Shown: positions 52,077 to 61,564, counted from the stretch's first letter. The stretch is 64,000 nt of DNA from Lachnospiraceae bacterium (GCA_014804795.1 JAAUZC010000035.1:1-64000); one strand, 5' to 3'. Notes: generated from the sequence alone by a model not told the origin. Translations and numbers: made by a program.

Positions 52077-52122
52077 AGGGCTTTCTCATATATTAAATGG
52101 AATATAGAGGAAGTCCTTTTTT
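52077..52122 (+). terminator. Terminator overlapping the spoIIM ribosome binding site
   Basis: 52077-52094 pairs with 52101-52117 over 17 bp with one bulge, followed by a run of T residues ending one base before the spoIIM ATG. The only Shine-Dalgarno-like bases for spoIIM (AGAGGAAG, 52106-52113) lie in the 3' arm, so the hairpin can both end nudF transcription and mask the spoIIM start. Confidence 0.75.
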
Positions 52123-52779
52123 ATGGCAATCAGTTTATTAAGACAGAATAGACCGGCGAGCGGTCTTCGTATTTTTAGAGAGACGGAAGAGGCGGAGCAG
52201 ATGGCCAGACTGCTTTATACGCTGTTTTTCGGATTTTTTGCCGGAGTACTGAGTATGGTCTTAAAGAAAGAGAGCCTGCTGTATGGTACCGGTTTTTTGG
52301 ACAGCTATACACTCGGTCCTGTAAAATATCTGGATCCGGACACCGGAAAACTCTTGACGACTGTTTTTATGCAGCGGCTCGGGGAGGCAGCGCTTCTTAT
52401 TATTCTGTCAACGACCTATCTTGGCAGTGCCGCGTCATACTTTTATCAGGCGTGGAGCGGGCTTGCGATCGGGATTCTTACTGCGGGAAGTGTCATACGG
52501 TATGGCTTGAAGGGCATATTGCTGATTGCCGGAAGCCTTTTGCCGCAGCAGCTTATTTTGATACCGGCCTTTCTGATGCTTTGTGTGAAATGTTGTGAAC
52601 TGTGTAAAATTATGTATTTCCGGGGCGGAATAGGTGGATTTTCAGGAAAAGATAAAGGAAAACTTCTGATTAAAAAGGGGCTGAATATGATAGTCAACAT
52701 TATGCTTATTGTGGCGGGCTGTTTTATAGAGGCATACATCAATCCTAAAATATTGAAGCTGATCTTGCGTGTTTTTTGA
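52123..52779 (+). CDS. spoIIM: Stage II sporulation protein M-like
   Basis: 218 residues with about five membrane helices and the SpoIIM-type sequence RLLYTLFFGFFAGVLSMVLK, SAASYFYQAWSGLAIGILTAGSVIRYG. SpoIIM is part of the DMP complex that drives engulfment and peptidoglycan degradation. Its position just before xerD matches the spoIIM-xerD arrangement in Bacillus. The name rests on sequence and context, not on a search. Confidence 0.8.
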   Translation: MAISLLRQNRPASGLRIFRETEEAEQMARLLYTLFFGFFAGVLSMVLKKESLLYGTGFLDSYTLGPVKYLDPDTGKLLTTVFMQRLGEAALLIILSTTYLGSAASYFYQAWSGLAIGILTAGSVIRYGLKGILLIAGSLLPQQLILIPAFLMLCVKCCELCKIMYFRGGIGGFSGKDKGKLLIKKGLNMIVNIMLIVAGCFIEAYINPKILKLILRVF

Positions 52780-52827
52780 ATTTTGCGTTGCTTTTCCACA
52801 AAAAATATACTATCATGAAGAATAATT

Positions 52828-52981
52828 GCGAGTGGAACGAGCAATTATTCGCTACTTCCTGATTTCTGAAAGAAATTAGGAAGGTTCCATAAAGTTAGCG
52901 AGTGGAACGAGCAATTATTCGCTACTTCCTGATTTCTGAAAGAAATTAGGAAGGTTCCATAAAGGCAGCGAGTGGAACGAG
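52828..52981 (+). repeat. Tandem 70-bp repeat with nested hairpins
   Basis: Two copies (52828-52897 and 52898-52967) identical except for the last three bases, plus the first 14 bases of a third. Each copy holds a 13-bp stem CTTCCTGATTTCT/AGAAATTAGGAAG (one G-T) around a GAA loop, and outer TGGAAC/GTTCCA arms. The first copy is also preceded by GAATAATTGC, complementary to GCAATTATTC. Confidence 0.9.
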
Positions 52982-53009
52982 AGAGTGAGTAGAAAGGTAC
53001 AAGAGACAC

Positions 53010-53870
53010 ATGGAACGGGAAATAGAGTCTTTTATTTCATATTTACACAACATTAAAAAAACATCTCCCAACACCGAGATGGCCTATAGACGCGATTTGA
53101 CAAAAATGCGAATTTACCTGGAGATAACAGCGGCTTCACCGGCGGTGGATGAAGTGACAGAGGAAAATTTAAAGAAATATTTTTCGTATATGGAAAGAAA
53201 GAAGTTTAAAGCGTCTACGATATCCAGAAGTGTTGCATCTATCAAAGCCTTTTATCACTATCTTTTAAAAGAAGGGCTGGTATCGAGGGATGTTTCGGAA
53301 TGCCTGAAAGCACCGAAAGTAGAGCGAAAAGAGCCGGATATTCTGACAGCGGAAGAGATGGAGGATCTACTGGCTCAGACATCCGGGGATTCGGATAAGG
53401 AGCTTAGAGACAATGCCATGTTAGAGCTTCTGTATGCAACCGGAATACGGGTTTCGGAGCTGATCAACCTGAAAATTTCGGATGTGAATATGCATATGGG
53501 ATTTTTGATCTGCAGAGAGGGTGACAGGGAGAGAATGATACCTTTCGGAAATCAGGTCAGGGAAGCGCTGCATCAGTATCTGAGCAGAGCGAGAGACCAT
53601 ATGGTGACAAATGAAGCGAGAGATGTTTTGTTTGTGAACTGCTCCGGAATGCCGATGAGCAGACAGGGATTCTGGAAACTCATCAAAAGCTATGCGAAGA
53701 AAGCGGGTATTACGAAGGATATTACACCACATACGCTGCGTCACACATTTGCGGCCCATAAGCTGGAAAGCGGTACGGATTTAAAGAGCGTGCAGGAGAT
53801 GCTTGGGCATTCCGATATTTCGACGACGCATATATACACGAATCTGGGAAGAAAGACAGCTGCAGAGTAG
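53010..53870 (+). CDS. xerD: Site-specific tyrosine recombinase XerD
   Basis: 286 residues. N-terminal SAM-like domain (IESFISYLHNIKKTSPNTEMAYRRDL) and catalytic domain with Arg in ATGIRVSELINL, HTLRHTFAAHKL (H-x-x-R), LGHSDISTTHIYT with the His and nucleophilic Tyr. It resolves chromosome dimers at dif. The gene follows spoIIM and is separated from it by the 70-bp repeats. A phage integrase origin is less likely because the length and context are XerD-like. Confidence 0.9.
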   Translation: MEREIESFISYLHNIKKTSPNTEMAYRRDLTKMRIYLEITAASPAVDEVTEENLKKYFSYMERKKFKASTISRSVASIKAFYHYLLKEGLVSRDVSECLKAPKVERKEPDILTAEEMEDLLAQTSGDSDKELRDNAMLELLYATGIRVSELINLKISDVNMHMGFLICREGDRERMIPFGNQVREALHQYLSRARDHMVTNEARDVLFVNCSGMPMSRQGFWKLIKSYAKKAGITKDITPHTLRHTFAAHKLESGTDLKSVQEMLGHSDISTTHIYTNLGRKTAAE

Positions 53871-53958
53871 ATTTGTGCACTTTCCTATTAAGTAAAAAGA
53901 GTGAGTGGCAAAAAATGTCACCGGTACTGCCAATAGAGATAGAAAGAAGGACAGAAGA

Positions 53959-55233
53959 ATGCAGAAAGTACCTTTTATTACAAAATCAAAGGTGGAGGAG
54001 ATCGTAAAGGAATATCCGACACCATTTCATATTTACGATGAAAAAGGCATCAGAGAAAATGCGAAAGCAGTAAAAGAGGCTTTTTCCTGGAATCCTGGAT
54101 TTCGGGAGTATTTCGCGGTGAAAGCGACGCCGAATCCCTATCTGATGCAGATTTTGGCGGAATACGGTTGTGGTGCGGACTGTTCCTCCATGACGGAACT
54201 GATGCTCAGTAAGGCAATCGGGCTGTCGGGAGAGCAGATCATGTTTTCTTCCAATGACACTCCGGCCGAGGAGTACACTTATGCGAATGAGATGGGAGCT
54301 ATCATCAACTTAGATGATATTACCCACATTGATTTTTGTGAAGAGGCCTGCGGCGGAAAGCTTCCGGAAACTATGAGCTGCCGTTATAATCCGGGTGGCG
54401 TGTTCCGAATGAGCAACGGCATTATGGACAACCCCGGTGACTCAAAATATGGTATGACACCGGAACAGATGGTACAGGCTTACAAAATTTTGATGGACAA
54501 AGGTGTAAAACACTTTGGAATTCATGCCTTTTTGGCGAGCAATACTGTGACTAACGAATATTATCCGGTGTTGGCAGGACAGCTTTTTGAGCTGGCAGTG
54601 AAGTTGAAAGAAGAAACCGGGGCAGATATCAGATTTATTAATCTTTCCGGCGGTGTGGGTATTCCGTACAGACCGGAGGAGGAACCTAATGATATTTACG
54701 TCATCGGCAAAGGGGTAAAGGAAGCTTATGAGAAGATTCTGACGCTCGCCGGTATGGGAGATGTGGCAATCTATACAGAGATGGGACGGTTTATGATGGG
54801 GCCTTACGGCGGCCTTGTGACAAAGGCAATTCACGAGAAACATATCCATAAGGAATATGTCGGTGTGGATGCCTGCGCGGTAAATCTGATGCGCCCTGCC
54901 ATGTACGGGGCATATCATCATATTACGGTGCTTGGGAAAGAAGACGCGTCCTGTGACCATCAGTATGATGTGGCCGGTTCACTTTGTGAGAATAATGATA
55001 AATTTGCCATAGACAGGATGCTGCCGGAAATTGAGATGGGAGATTATCTGTTCATCCATGATACCGGTGCACATGGTTTTTCCATGGGATATAACTATAA
55101 CGGGAAACTGCGTTCTGCGGAAATTTTACTGAAGGAGGACGGCAGTGCAGAGCTGATCCGCCGGGCGGAGACGCCGAAGGATTATTTTGCTACGTTTGAT
55201 GGGTTGAATGTCTATGGAAAGTTAGATATTTAA
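53959..55233 (+). CDS. lysA: Diaminopimelate decarboxylase-type PLP enzyme
   Basis: 424 residues. The PLP-binding lysine lies in EYFAVKATPNPYLMQIL, the glycine loop in NLSGGVGIPYRPEEEP, and VAGSLCENNDKFAIDRMLPEIEMGDYLFIHDTGAHGFSMG is the C-terminal domain that contacts substrate. It decarboxylates meso-diaminopimelate to lysine; related decarboxylases act on arginine or carboxynorspermidine, so the substrate is probable but not proved. ATG 53959 is chosen; the in-frame GTG at 53905 lacks a good site. Confidence 0.82.
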   Translation: MQKVPFITKSKVEEIVKEYPTPFHIYDEKGIRENAKAVKEAFSWNPGFREYFAVKATPNPYLMQILAEYGCGADCSSMTELMLSKAIGLSGEQIMFSSNDTPAEEYTYANEMGAIINLDDITHIDFCEEACGGKLPETMSCRYNPGGVFRMSNGIMDNPGDSKYGMTPEQMVQAYKILMDKGVKHFGIHAFLASNTVTNEYYPVLAGQLFELAVKLKEETGADIRFINLSGGVGIPYRPEEEPNDIYVIGKGVKEAYEKILTLAGMGDVAIYTEMGRFMMGPYGGLVTKAIHEKHIHKEYVGVDACAVNLMRPAMYGAYHHITVLGKEDASCDHQYDVAGSLCENNDKFAIDRMLPEIEMGDYLFIHDTGAHGFSMGYNYNGKLRSAEILLKEDGSAELIRRAETPKDYFATFDGLNVYGKLDI

Positions 55234-55248
55234 AGATTTTAAGCTAAG

Positions 55249-55296
55249 AAAAGCAGAGAACAGGGATTGATATAAGTGCCTGTTCTCTGCTTTTTT
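55249..55296. terminator. Bidirectional terminator between lysA and the flavodiiron gene
   Basis: AAGCAGAGAACAGG (55251-55264) pairs perfectly with CCTGTTCTCTGCTT (55279-55292), with A-run and T-run flanks, so it can stop both convergent transcripts. Confidence 0.9.
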
Positions 55297-55309
55297 AATA
55301 AAATACCTC

Positions 55310-56461
55310 TTACAATAGCTCATCCGCCAGCTTGTCAAGTTCCGCCTTGTTTTCTTCTGTCATAGCAGACTTGATTGTGACAGTGGTTTCTGTATAAGTA
55401 ATATTCTGGCTGTTTTCCAACATCTTTTTGATCGTGCGCGCTGCGGCAGGCGCCCAGGAACCGTTTTCAATAATACCAATCGTACGATTCTGGAAATTGC
55501 GCTCTGTCAGGTGCTCAATAAACTGTTTCATAAAGGGGAAGATGTCCATATTGTAGGTGGTGGTGGCAAGCGCCAGTTTTCCGTAACGGAAAGCGTCTTC
55601 CACAGCTTCCGCCATATCTTCTCTTGCCAGATCGCATAGGACAACTTTCGGGCATGCCTTTTTTTCTAACTTTTGTGCCAACAGTTCTGCAGCTTCTTTA
55701 GTGTGGCCGTAAACGGAAGTGTAGGCAATCATAACACCCTCTGATTCCACGCCGTAGGAAGACCATATATTGTAAAGGTTCAGATAATAGCCGAGGTTCT
55801 CTGTGAGAACAGGGCCGTGTAGCGGGCAGATCGTCTGAATATCCAGAGCAGCAGCTTTTTTGAGAAGAGCCTGTACCTGCATGCCGTATTTTCCGACAAT
55901 ACCGATGTAGTAGCGGCGGGCTTCGCATGCCCAGTCCTCGTCGGTATCCAACGCACCGAATTTTCCGAAAGCATCCGCTGAAAACAGCACTTTGTCAGTA
56001 GAATCATAAGTCACCATAACCTCCGGCCAGTGCACCATCGGGGCGGTAACGAAAGTGAGCGTATGCTTTCCAAGTGAGAGAGTACTCATCTCTGCAGCGA
56101 TGATGCGGCGATCTTCATATTCTTTGCCGAAGAACTGGTTCATCATGCGGAAGGCCTGAGCAGTAGCAACGATAGTAGTTTCAGGATATTTCTCCATCAA
56201 CGCGCTGATACCTGCGGAATGGTCAGGCTCCATGTGCTGTACGATCAGATAATCCGGTGCTTTTCCGGAAAGAGTATCTTCCAGATTTCCCAGCCAGACA
56301 TTGATAAATTTGGTGTCTACAGTATCAAATACGGCGGTTTTTTCGTCACAGATCACATAAGAGTTATATGCCATGCCGTTAGGTACGTCATACTGTCCCT
56401 CAAATAAGTCGATTTCATGGTCATTTACGCCGAGGTATTTGATGTCATTGGTGATTGTCAT
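55310..56461 (-). CDS. Flavodiiron protein (FprA family A-type flavoprotein)
   Basis: 383 residues. Metallo-beta-lactamase-like diiron domain with HxExDH (VQHMEPDHS) and later HW, HGP ligands, then a flavodoxin domain (about 250-383: VMIAYTSVYGHTKEAAELL). Such proteins reduce oxygen to water or nitric oxide to N2O, protecting strict anaerobes. The redox partner (rubredoxin or F420) is not encoded here. ATG follows GGAGAT on the minus strand. Confidence 0.93.
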   Translation of the reverse strand: MTITNDIKYLGVNDHEIDLFEGQYDVPNGMAYNSYVICDEKTAVFDTVDTKFINVWLGNLEDTLSGKAPDYLIVQHMEPDHSAGISALMEKYPETTIVATAQAFRMMNQFFGKEYEDRRIIAAEMSTLSLGKHTLTFVTAPMVHWPEVMVTYDSTDKVLFSADAFGKFGALDTDEDWACEARRYYIGIVGKYGMQVQALLKKAAALDIQTICPLHGPVLTENLGYYLNLYNIWSSYGVESEGVMIAYTSVYGHTKEAAELLAQKLEKKACPKVVLCDLAREDMAEAVEDAFRYGKLALATTTYNMDIFPFMKQFIEHLTERNFQNRTIGIIENGSWAPAAARTIKKMLENSQNITYTETTVTIKSAMTEENKAELDKLADELL

Positions 56462-56815
56462 AAAATATGTATCTCCTTTCCACGGAATAGTATTTAATTT
56501 TTAAATATCCAATTTATTCTAACATAAGAAAGTTGGATTGACTATCCTGCGGGAATAAAAATTTTCGACAAAAAATGAATACAAAGAAATAAATCGGCAA
56601 CATTTTATGAAAGAACTCCACAGACGGCAAAAAATATGTTATAATATACGCGACAGCAATAAGCAGTGCGAAAAAGAGCGAATATGAATATACTTTGTGC
56701 GTGCACATAGGGAAATTCATATTTGGGCTTTTTCATAGGGAGAATGCCCGTGAACGTGTGCACTGCAGGCTGACTTCGCAGACTTGAAACCGAGATAACA
56801 GCATAGGAAAATTTT
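56462..56815. other. Divergent intergenic region with a leader hairpin
   Basis: On the + strand, TATAAT (56640-56645) is a candidate -10 box. A 19-bp imperfect stem (56671-56689 with 56715-56733) ends in TTTTT, about 80 bases before the GH13 gene, and could act as an attenuator. A second hairpin, CTGCAGGCTGACTTCGCAG, follows. On the minus strand the region carries the flavodiiron gene promoter, which I cannot place exactly. Confidence 0.55.
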
Positions 56816-58804
56816 ATGGATAAAAATTTCGCTTTGAGGAAATGGACGATAGATACTGTTGGTGCCGGTGTTACAGCACATGGCATCAGTATTTGCACGG
56901 AACTTTACGGCAGGGCAAGCAACGGTATCCTTTTATATGACAAGAATGGAGAAGAGACCGTTCGGATTGATTTTACGGAAGAGATGAGGCTTGGCAGTAT
57001 TTATCGTTGTATACTGACAGGGATTTCTCCGCAAAATTATTCCTATCTTTTCCATGAGGATGGAAATCCTGTAATGGATGTTTCCGCAAAGCGGCTTGTG
57101 GGACATCGATCATTCGGAGAAGAACACAGTAAGGCCGGGGAGGCAGATGCGCTGAAAGCCTGCGCTTTTGTTTTGGACCGCTTTGACTGGCAGGGCGATA
57201 AAAAGCCGGGAACGGCCTATGAGAACAGCATTTACTATGGTATGCATGTCCGGGGGTTTACCAAAGACTCTTCTTCCAGAATAAAGGAAGCCGGTACTTT
57301 TGCAGGCGTGCAGAAAAAGATTCCCTATTTGAAAAAGCTTGGCATTACGGGGATTGTGCTGCAGCCTGTCTACGAATTTGAAGAATGTATGAAAAAGGCA
57401 GATAGCAGGACTGTTTCGGAGGCGGCCATGCGTTCTGCAGAGGAGCCGGAGATGCGTCTCAACTACTGGGGCTATCTGCCGGGATATTATATGGCACCGA
57501 AAAATGCCTATTCTTATAGTGAAGATGCCGTAACTGAACTGAAAACTCTGGTGCGGCAGCTTCACAAAAACAATCTGGAAATTATTCTGCAGTTTTACTT
57601 TGAGCCATCCATGCCGATACTCCGGATACGTAATATTTTATTATACTGGGCTGAAAACTATCATATTGACGGATTTGAATTGCTGGGAGCAGAGCTTCCG
57701 CTGAAAGAGATTGCGTTGGAGCCGGGGCTTTCAGACGTGAAACTGTGGAGCAGATGGTTCCCCTATGAAGAGATTGAGGATGTACGAAAAGAGAGAACTT
57801 CTCTTTGCATTCCGATGTCGGATAAGAAAGCGGAGCAGAAGAAAATACAGGCGAAAGAGAATCGACTGCTCGCCAGTTTCAGGAATGATTATTCGGGTAC
57901 CATACGGTGTTTTTTGAAAGGTGATGGCGGCATGCTGCCTGCATTTTTGGAGTGCCAGCGAAGTAATCCGAAAGAGCATGGACAGATTAATTTTCTCGCC
58001 GCATATAACGGTTTCAGACTGGCAGATATGGTTTCCTATGAAAGAAAGCATAATGAGGCGAATGGTGAAGATAACCGGGACGGAGAAGATATCAACTACA
58101 GTTGGAATTGCGGGATAGAAGGGGAAACCCGAAAGAAGACTATTCTTGCTCTGCGCATGAAACAGATGAAAAATGCGTTGATCATGCTGTTTACGGCACA
58201 GGGCACACCGTTTATTTTTATGGGGGATGAGTGGGGAAAGTCTTCCGGCGGAAATAATAATCCATACTGTCAGGATAATGAAATAACCTGGCAGAAATGG
58301 ACACTGAAAAAATCAGAAAAACAGCTGCTTGCATTTACAAGCGAGTTGATTGCCCTGCGGAAAGCTCACGGCATTATGCATCAAAAAAATCCCCTGAAGC
58401 TGATGGATTATTTATCCTGCGGCTGTCCGGACCTGTCATATCACGGAAAGGAAGCCTGGCGCACCAATATGGATTATCAGATGCGGCATATCGGCATGAT
58501 GCTCTGCGGGAAATATTGTATTGTGGACGGAAAAGAAGACGACTGTCTGTATATGGCTTATAATATGCACTGGGAGGCACACGATTTTGCGCTGCCAAAG
58601 CTGTTTAAAGACAGGCGATGGAAGCTGTTTCTATGTACCGATGAGGAAAAGGCACCGGATGAGAATGCAGAAAAATCTGATGTTTCGGACAATACCGCAC
58701 AATCTGTGGTGACGCTGCCCGGAAGAAGCATACGGATTTATATATCGGAAGATGGGCCAAAGACAACGGCGGGAAGACGTAAAAACAAACAGGAATTAAA
58801 ATAA
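56816..58804 (+). CDS. GH13/isoamylase-like protein lacking catalytic residues
   Basis: 662 residues. It follows the glycogen-debranching (GlgX/isoamylase) plan: N-terminal beta domain, then YYGMHVRGFT, WGYLPGYYMAPKNAYS, and late blocks SYERKHNEANGEDNRDGEDINYSWNCGIEGE. The catalytic regions are changed: region I has IILQFYFEP instead of DVVYNH, region II DGFELLGAE (Asp nucleophile position Leu290), region IV AAYNGF instead of AHDGF, and no AEPWD-like Glu block. It is therefore probably a carbohydrate-binding or regulatory pseudoenzyme, not a hydrolase. It starts with its own leader and precedes DUF5662 and trpS. Confidence 0.85.
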   Translation: MDKNFALRKWTIDTVGAGVTAHGISICTELYGRASNGILLYDKNGEETVRIDFTEEMRLGSIYRCILTGISPQNYSYLFHEDGNPVMDVSAKRLVGHRSFGEEHSKAGEADALKACAFVLDRFDWQGDKKPGTAYENSIYYGMHVRGFTKDSSSRIKEAGTFAGVQKKIPYLKKLGITGIVLQPVYEFEECMKKADSRTVSEAAMRSAEEPEMRLNYWGYLPGYYMAPKNAYSYSEDAVTELKTLVRQLHKNNLEIILQFYFEPSMPILRIRNILLYWAENYHIDGFELLGAELPLKEIALEPGLSDVKLWSRWFPYEEIEDVRKERTSLCIPMSDKKAEQKKIQAKENRLLASFRNDYSGTIRCFLKGDGGMLPAFLECQRSNPKEHGQINFLAAYNGFRLADMVSYERKHNEANGEDNRDGEDINYSWNCGIEGETRKKTILALRMKQMKNALIMLFTAQGTPFIFMGDEWGKSSGGNNNPYCQDNEITWQKWTLKKSEKQLLAFTSELIALRKAHGIMHQKNPLKLMDYLSCGCPDLSYHGKEAWRTNMDYQMRHIGMMLCGKYCIVDGKEDDCLYMAYNMHWEAHDFALPKLFKDRRWKLFLCTDEEKAPDENAEKSDVSDNTAQSVVTLPGRSIRIYISEDGPKTTAGRRKNKQELK

Positions 58805-58826
58805 TCAAAATAAGGATGTTGCAGTT

Positions 58827-59432
58827 ATGCATGCATGGGCACATTTTAAAACGATCACACACCACAGGCATCTTGTCAGAAAAGGATGCTTTCAGGTGGG
58901 GTTATACTGGCAGGGGTTGACACATGACCTGTCAAAATACTTCCCCTCTGAGTTTTTAGTGGGTGCAAAATACTATCAGGGGACGAGAAGTCCCAATAAT
59001 GCGGAGCGGGAAGATATCGGCTATTCTTCCGCCTGGCTGCACCACAAGGGAAGAAACAAGCATCATTATGAATATTGGATAGATTATTCGCTGCATGCGG
59101 AACCGGGCGGTATGCTGCCCTGTCCTATGCCGAAAAAATATATCGCGGAGATGATCATGGACAGGATTGCTGCCTGCAAAACGTATCAGGGCAGCGCTTA
59201 TACGGACGCAAGCCCATTGGAATACTACCAGCAGGGGAAAGATCCGGCTCCTCTTCATCCCTACACAAGGAAACATCTGGAACATCTGTTACGGATGTTA
59301 GCGGAAAAGGGAGAGGCAAAAACATTTTATTATATAAAATATAACTTCTTAAAAAAGCGGAAAAGCCAATGTAAGGTTTTCCTGCAGACACAGAAGAAAG
59401 AAAGGAAGGCAAATAAAATTGATAGACGGTAA
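58827..59432 (+). CDS. DUF5662 family protein
   Basis: 201 residues matching the DUF5662 family: HFKTITHHRHLVRKGCFQVGLYWQGLTHDLSKYFPSEF and SPNNAEREDIGYSSAWLHHKGRNKHHYEYWIDY. Many conserved His and Asp residues (HDLSK, HHKGRNKHH) suggest a metal site, possibly HD-like, but no activity is known. The basic tail (KKRKSQCK..KKERKANK) overlaps the trpS start by 14 bases. Confidence 0.85.
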   Translation: MHAWAHFKTITHHRHLVRKGCFQVGLYWQGLTHDLSKYFPSEFLVGAKYYQGTRSPNNAEREDIGYSSAWLHHKGRNKHHYEYWIDYSLHAEPGGMLPCPMPKKYIAEMIMDRIAACKTYQGSAYTDASPLEYYQQGKDPAPLHPYTRKHLEHLLRMLAEKGEAKTFYYIKYNFLKKRKSQCKVFLQTQKKERKANKIDRR

Positions 59433-60423
59433 AAAGGTACTTTTCAGCGGTATGCAGGCCACAGGAAGCCTGACTTTAGGAAATTATCTGGGGGCGCTCA
59501 AAAACTGGGTGAGCCTCTGTGATGAATATGAGTGCTTTTATTCGGTCGTGGATCTGCATTCCATTACGATCAGGCAGGATCCTGCGGAACTTCGAAAACG
59601 GGCAAGGAATCTGTTGACACTCTATATTGCGGCGGGGCTTGATCCGGAGAAAAACTGCTTGTATTATCAGTCCCATGTATCGGGGCACTGTGAACTTTCC
59701 TGGATTTTAAATTGTTTTACTTATATGGGTGAACTGAACCGGATGACGCAGTTTAAGGACAAGGCGGCAAAACATGCGGACAATATCAATGCCGGACTGT
59801 TTACGTATCCTGTGCTGATGGCGGCAGATATCCTGTTGTATCAGGCTGATGTGGTGCCGGTGGGAAAAGATCAGCTGCAGCATCTGGAGATCACAAGAGA
59901 TATTGCCCAGAGATTCAATGCAATTTACGGTGATGTGTTTACGATTCCGGAGCCCTATATCGGAAAAACCGGTGCAAGTATCAAGAGTTTGCAGGCACCG
60001 GAGAAGAAGATGTCAAAATCGGATGAAAATCCCAACGCCAGCATTTATCTGATGGATGATCCGGATACGATCATGCGCAAGTTTAAACGCGCGGTGACAG
60101 ATTCTGAAGCGCAGGTGCGCTATCGCATGGAACAGCCCGGTATTTACAATCTGATCAATATATACAGTGTCTGCACCGGAAAGACGCCGGAAGAGATCGA
60201 AAAAGAATTTGACGGCAAAGGCTACGGCGATTTTAAGATGGCAGTGGGCGAGGCTGTTGTCAGTGTGTTAAAACCGCTGCAGGAGCGATATGCAGATTTG
60301 AGCAAGAATAAAGATTATATTAATACTATCATCAAAAATAATGCGGAAAAAGCAAACTATTATGCAGCAAAGACACTGCGGAAAGTACAGAAAAAGGTGG
60401 GTTTTCCTGAGAAGATCAGATAA
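59419..60423 (+). CDS. trpS: Tryptophanyl-tRNA synthetase
   Basis: 334 residues, normal length. TGSLTLGNYLGALKNWV corresponds to the HIGH region and KKMSKSDEN to KMSKS. It charges tRNA-Trp. The start is TTG 59419, after AAGGAAGGCAAATAAAA, inside the DUF5662 tail. No T-box leader was found. Confidence 0.95.
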   Translation: MIDGKKVLFSGMQATGSLTLGNYLGALKNWVSLCDEYECFYSVVDLHSITIRQDPAELRKRARNLLTLYIAAGLDPEKNCLYYQSHVSGHCELSWILNCFTYMGELNRMTQFKDKAAKHADNINAGLFTYPVLMAADILLYQADVVPVGKDQLQHLEITRDIAQRFNAIYGDVFTIPEPYIGKTGASIKSLQAPEKKMSKSDENPNASIYLMDDPDTIMRKFKRAVTDSEAQVRYRMEQPGIYNLINIYSVCTGKTPEEIEKEFDGKGYGDFKMAVGEAVVSVLKPLQERYADLSKNKDYINTIIKNNAEKANYYAAKTLRKVQKKVGFPEKIR

Positions 60424-60457
60424 ACAGCAATGCGGAATTTAAATGGAGGTAGATGTG

Positions 60458-61528
60458 ATGTCTGACAAATATGTCGCTTATGTATCAACCTATACAATGG
60501 GTACATTAACAAATGATCAAAAAAGCTACGGTATTAAAATTTATGATGTAGATATGGAGAACGGACGGTTTACGCCAAAAGATCAGGTGGAGATCACCAA
60601 TTCTTCCTATGTGACAATTTCCCATAACAAAAAGTATCTGTATTCTATTACGGACATGGGAGTTGAGGCTTACCGCATCAAAAAGGACGGAACATTATCC
60701 AATCTCGGCAAGGCATCTATCAACGGTATGCGCGGTTGCTATCTGTCTACTGATTACGAAGATAAGTTTCTCTTTACAGCGGGTTATCATGACGGAAAGA
60801 TCACGGCGCTGCGGTTGAATGAAGACGGCAGCATCGGAGAAATTACCGACGAAATTTTCTGTAAGGGCATGGGCAGTATTGCAGAGCGGAATTTCAGGCC
60901 TCATGTGAGCTGTGTCAAGATGACCCGTGATAACAAGTATCTTTGTGCCGCAGATTTAGGTATGGATCATGTCAATATATACCGGCTCGATCATGAAACC
61001 GGAAGACTGAAATTGGTAGACATTTTAAGGAGTGATCTGGAATCTGCTCCACGCCATATTAAAATTTCCCGGGACGGCAGATTTATCTACATCGTGCATG
61101 AGTTGAAAAGTTATATTGATGTATATACTTACAGAGAAGAAAAAGGACTGCCGGAATTTGAAAAGATTCAGACGATATCCACGGTAAATGATTATCATGC
61201 GTCCAATACATCGGCAAGTGCTTTGAATTTTTCTCGTGATTTTCAATATATGGTAACATCCAACGCGGGGGATAACACGGCAACGGTCTATAAGATTGAT
61301 GAAAAAACAGGACTTTTGACAAAACTGCTCTGTCTGCCGATCAGCGGCGACTATCCGAAAGATGCAGTGCTGTTTCCGGATAACAGGCATCTTATATCTT
61401 TAAATCATGAGTCCAATACGATGACTTTTTTTACCACAGATCTGGAAAAAGGGCTTATTGTGATGAATACAAAAGAAATAGAAGTGAATTATCCTAACTG
61501 TATTATCTTCTATAAACTGGAAGCGTAG
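60458..61528 (+). CDS. Lactonase-type beta-propeller (6-phosphogluconolactonase family)
   Basis: 356 residues with seven WD-like blades of the YbhE/Pgl lactonase family: YAYVSTYTMGTL, NKKYLYSITD, DNKYLCAADLGMDHVNIY, DFQYMVTSNAGDNTATVYKID. The family hydrolyses 6-phosphogluconolactone or related lactones. ATG 60458 is eight bases after GGAGG; the earlier ATG at 60443 precedes it. It may be cotranscribed with trpS. Confidence 0.85.
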   Translation: MSDKYVAYVSTYTMGTLTNDQKSYGIKIYDVDMENGRFTPKDQVEITNSSYVTISHNKKYLYSITDMGVEAYRIKKDGTLSNLGKASINGMRGCYLSTDYEDKFLFTAGYHDGKITALRLNEDGSIGEITDEIFCKGMGSIAERNFRPHVSCVKMTRDNKYLCAADLGMDHVNIYRLDHETGRLKLVDILRSDLESAPRHIKISRDGRFIYIVHELKSYIDVYTYREEKGLPEFEKIQTISTVNDYHASNTSASALNFSRDFQYMVTSNAGDNTATVYKIDEKTGLLTKLLCLPISGDYPKDAVLFPDNRHLISLNHESNTMTFFTTDLEKGLIVMNTKEIEVNYPNCIIFYKLEA

Positions 61529-61564
61529 TTTGTCCATGTGAGAAAATAGAAAAGTTGATTTTAT

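Noticed and set aside
52828-52981. CRISPR array
   Set aside because: The repeats are directly tandem with no spacers, and there are no cas genes.
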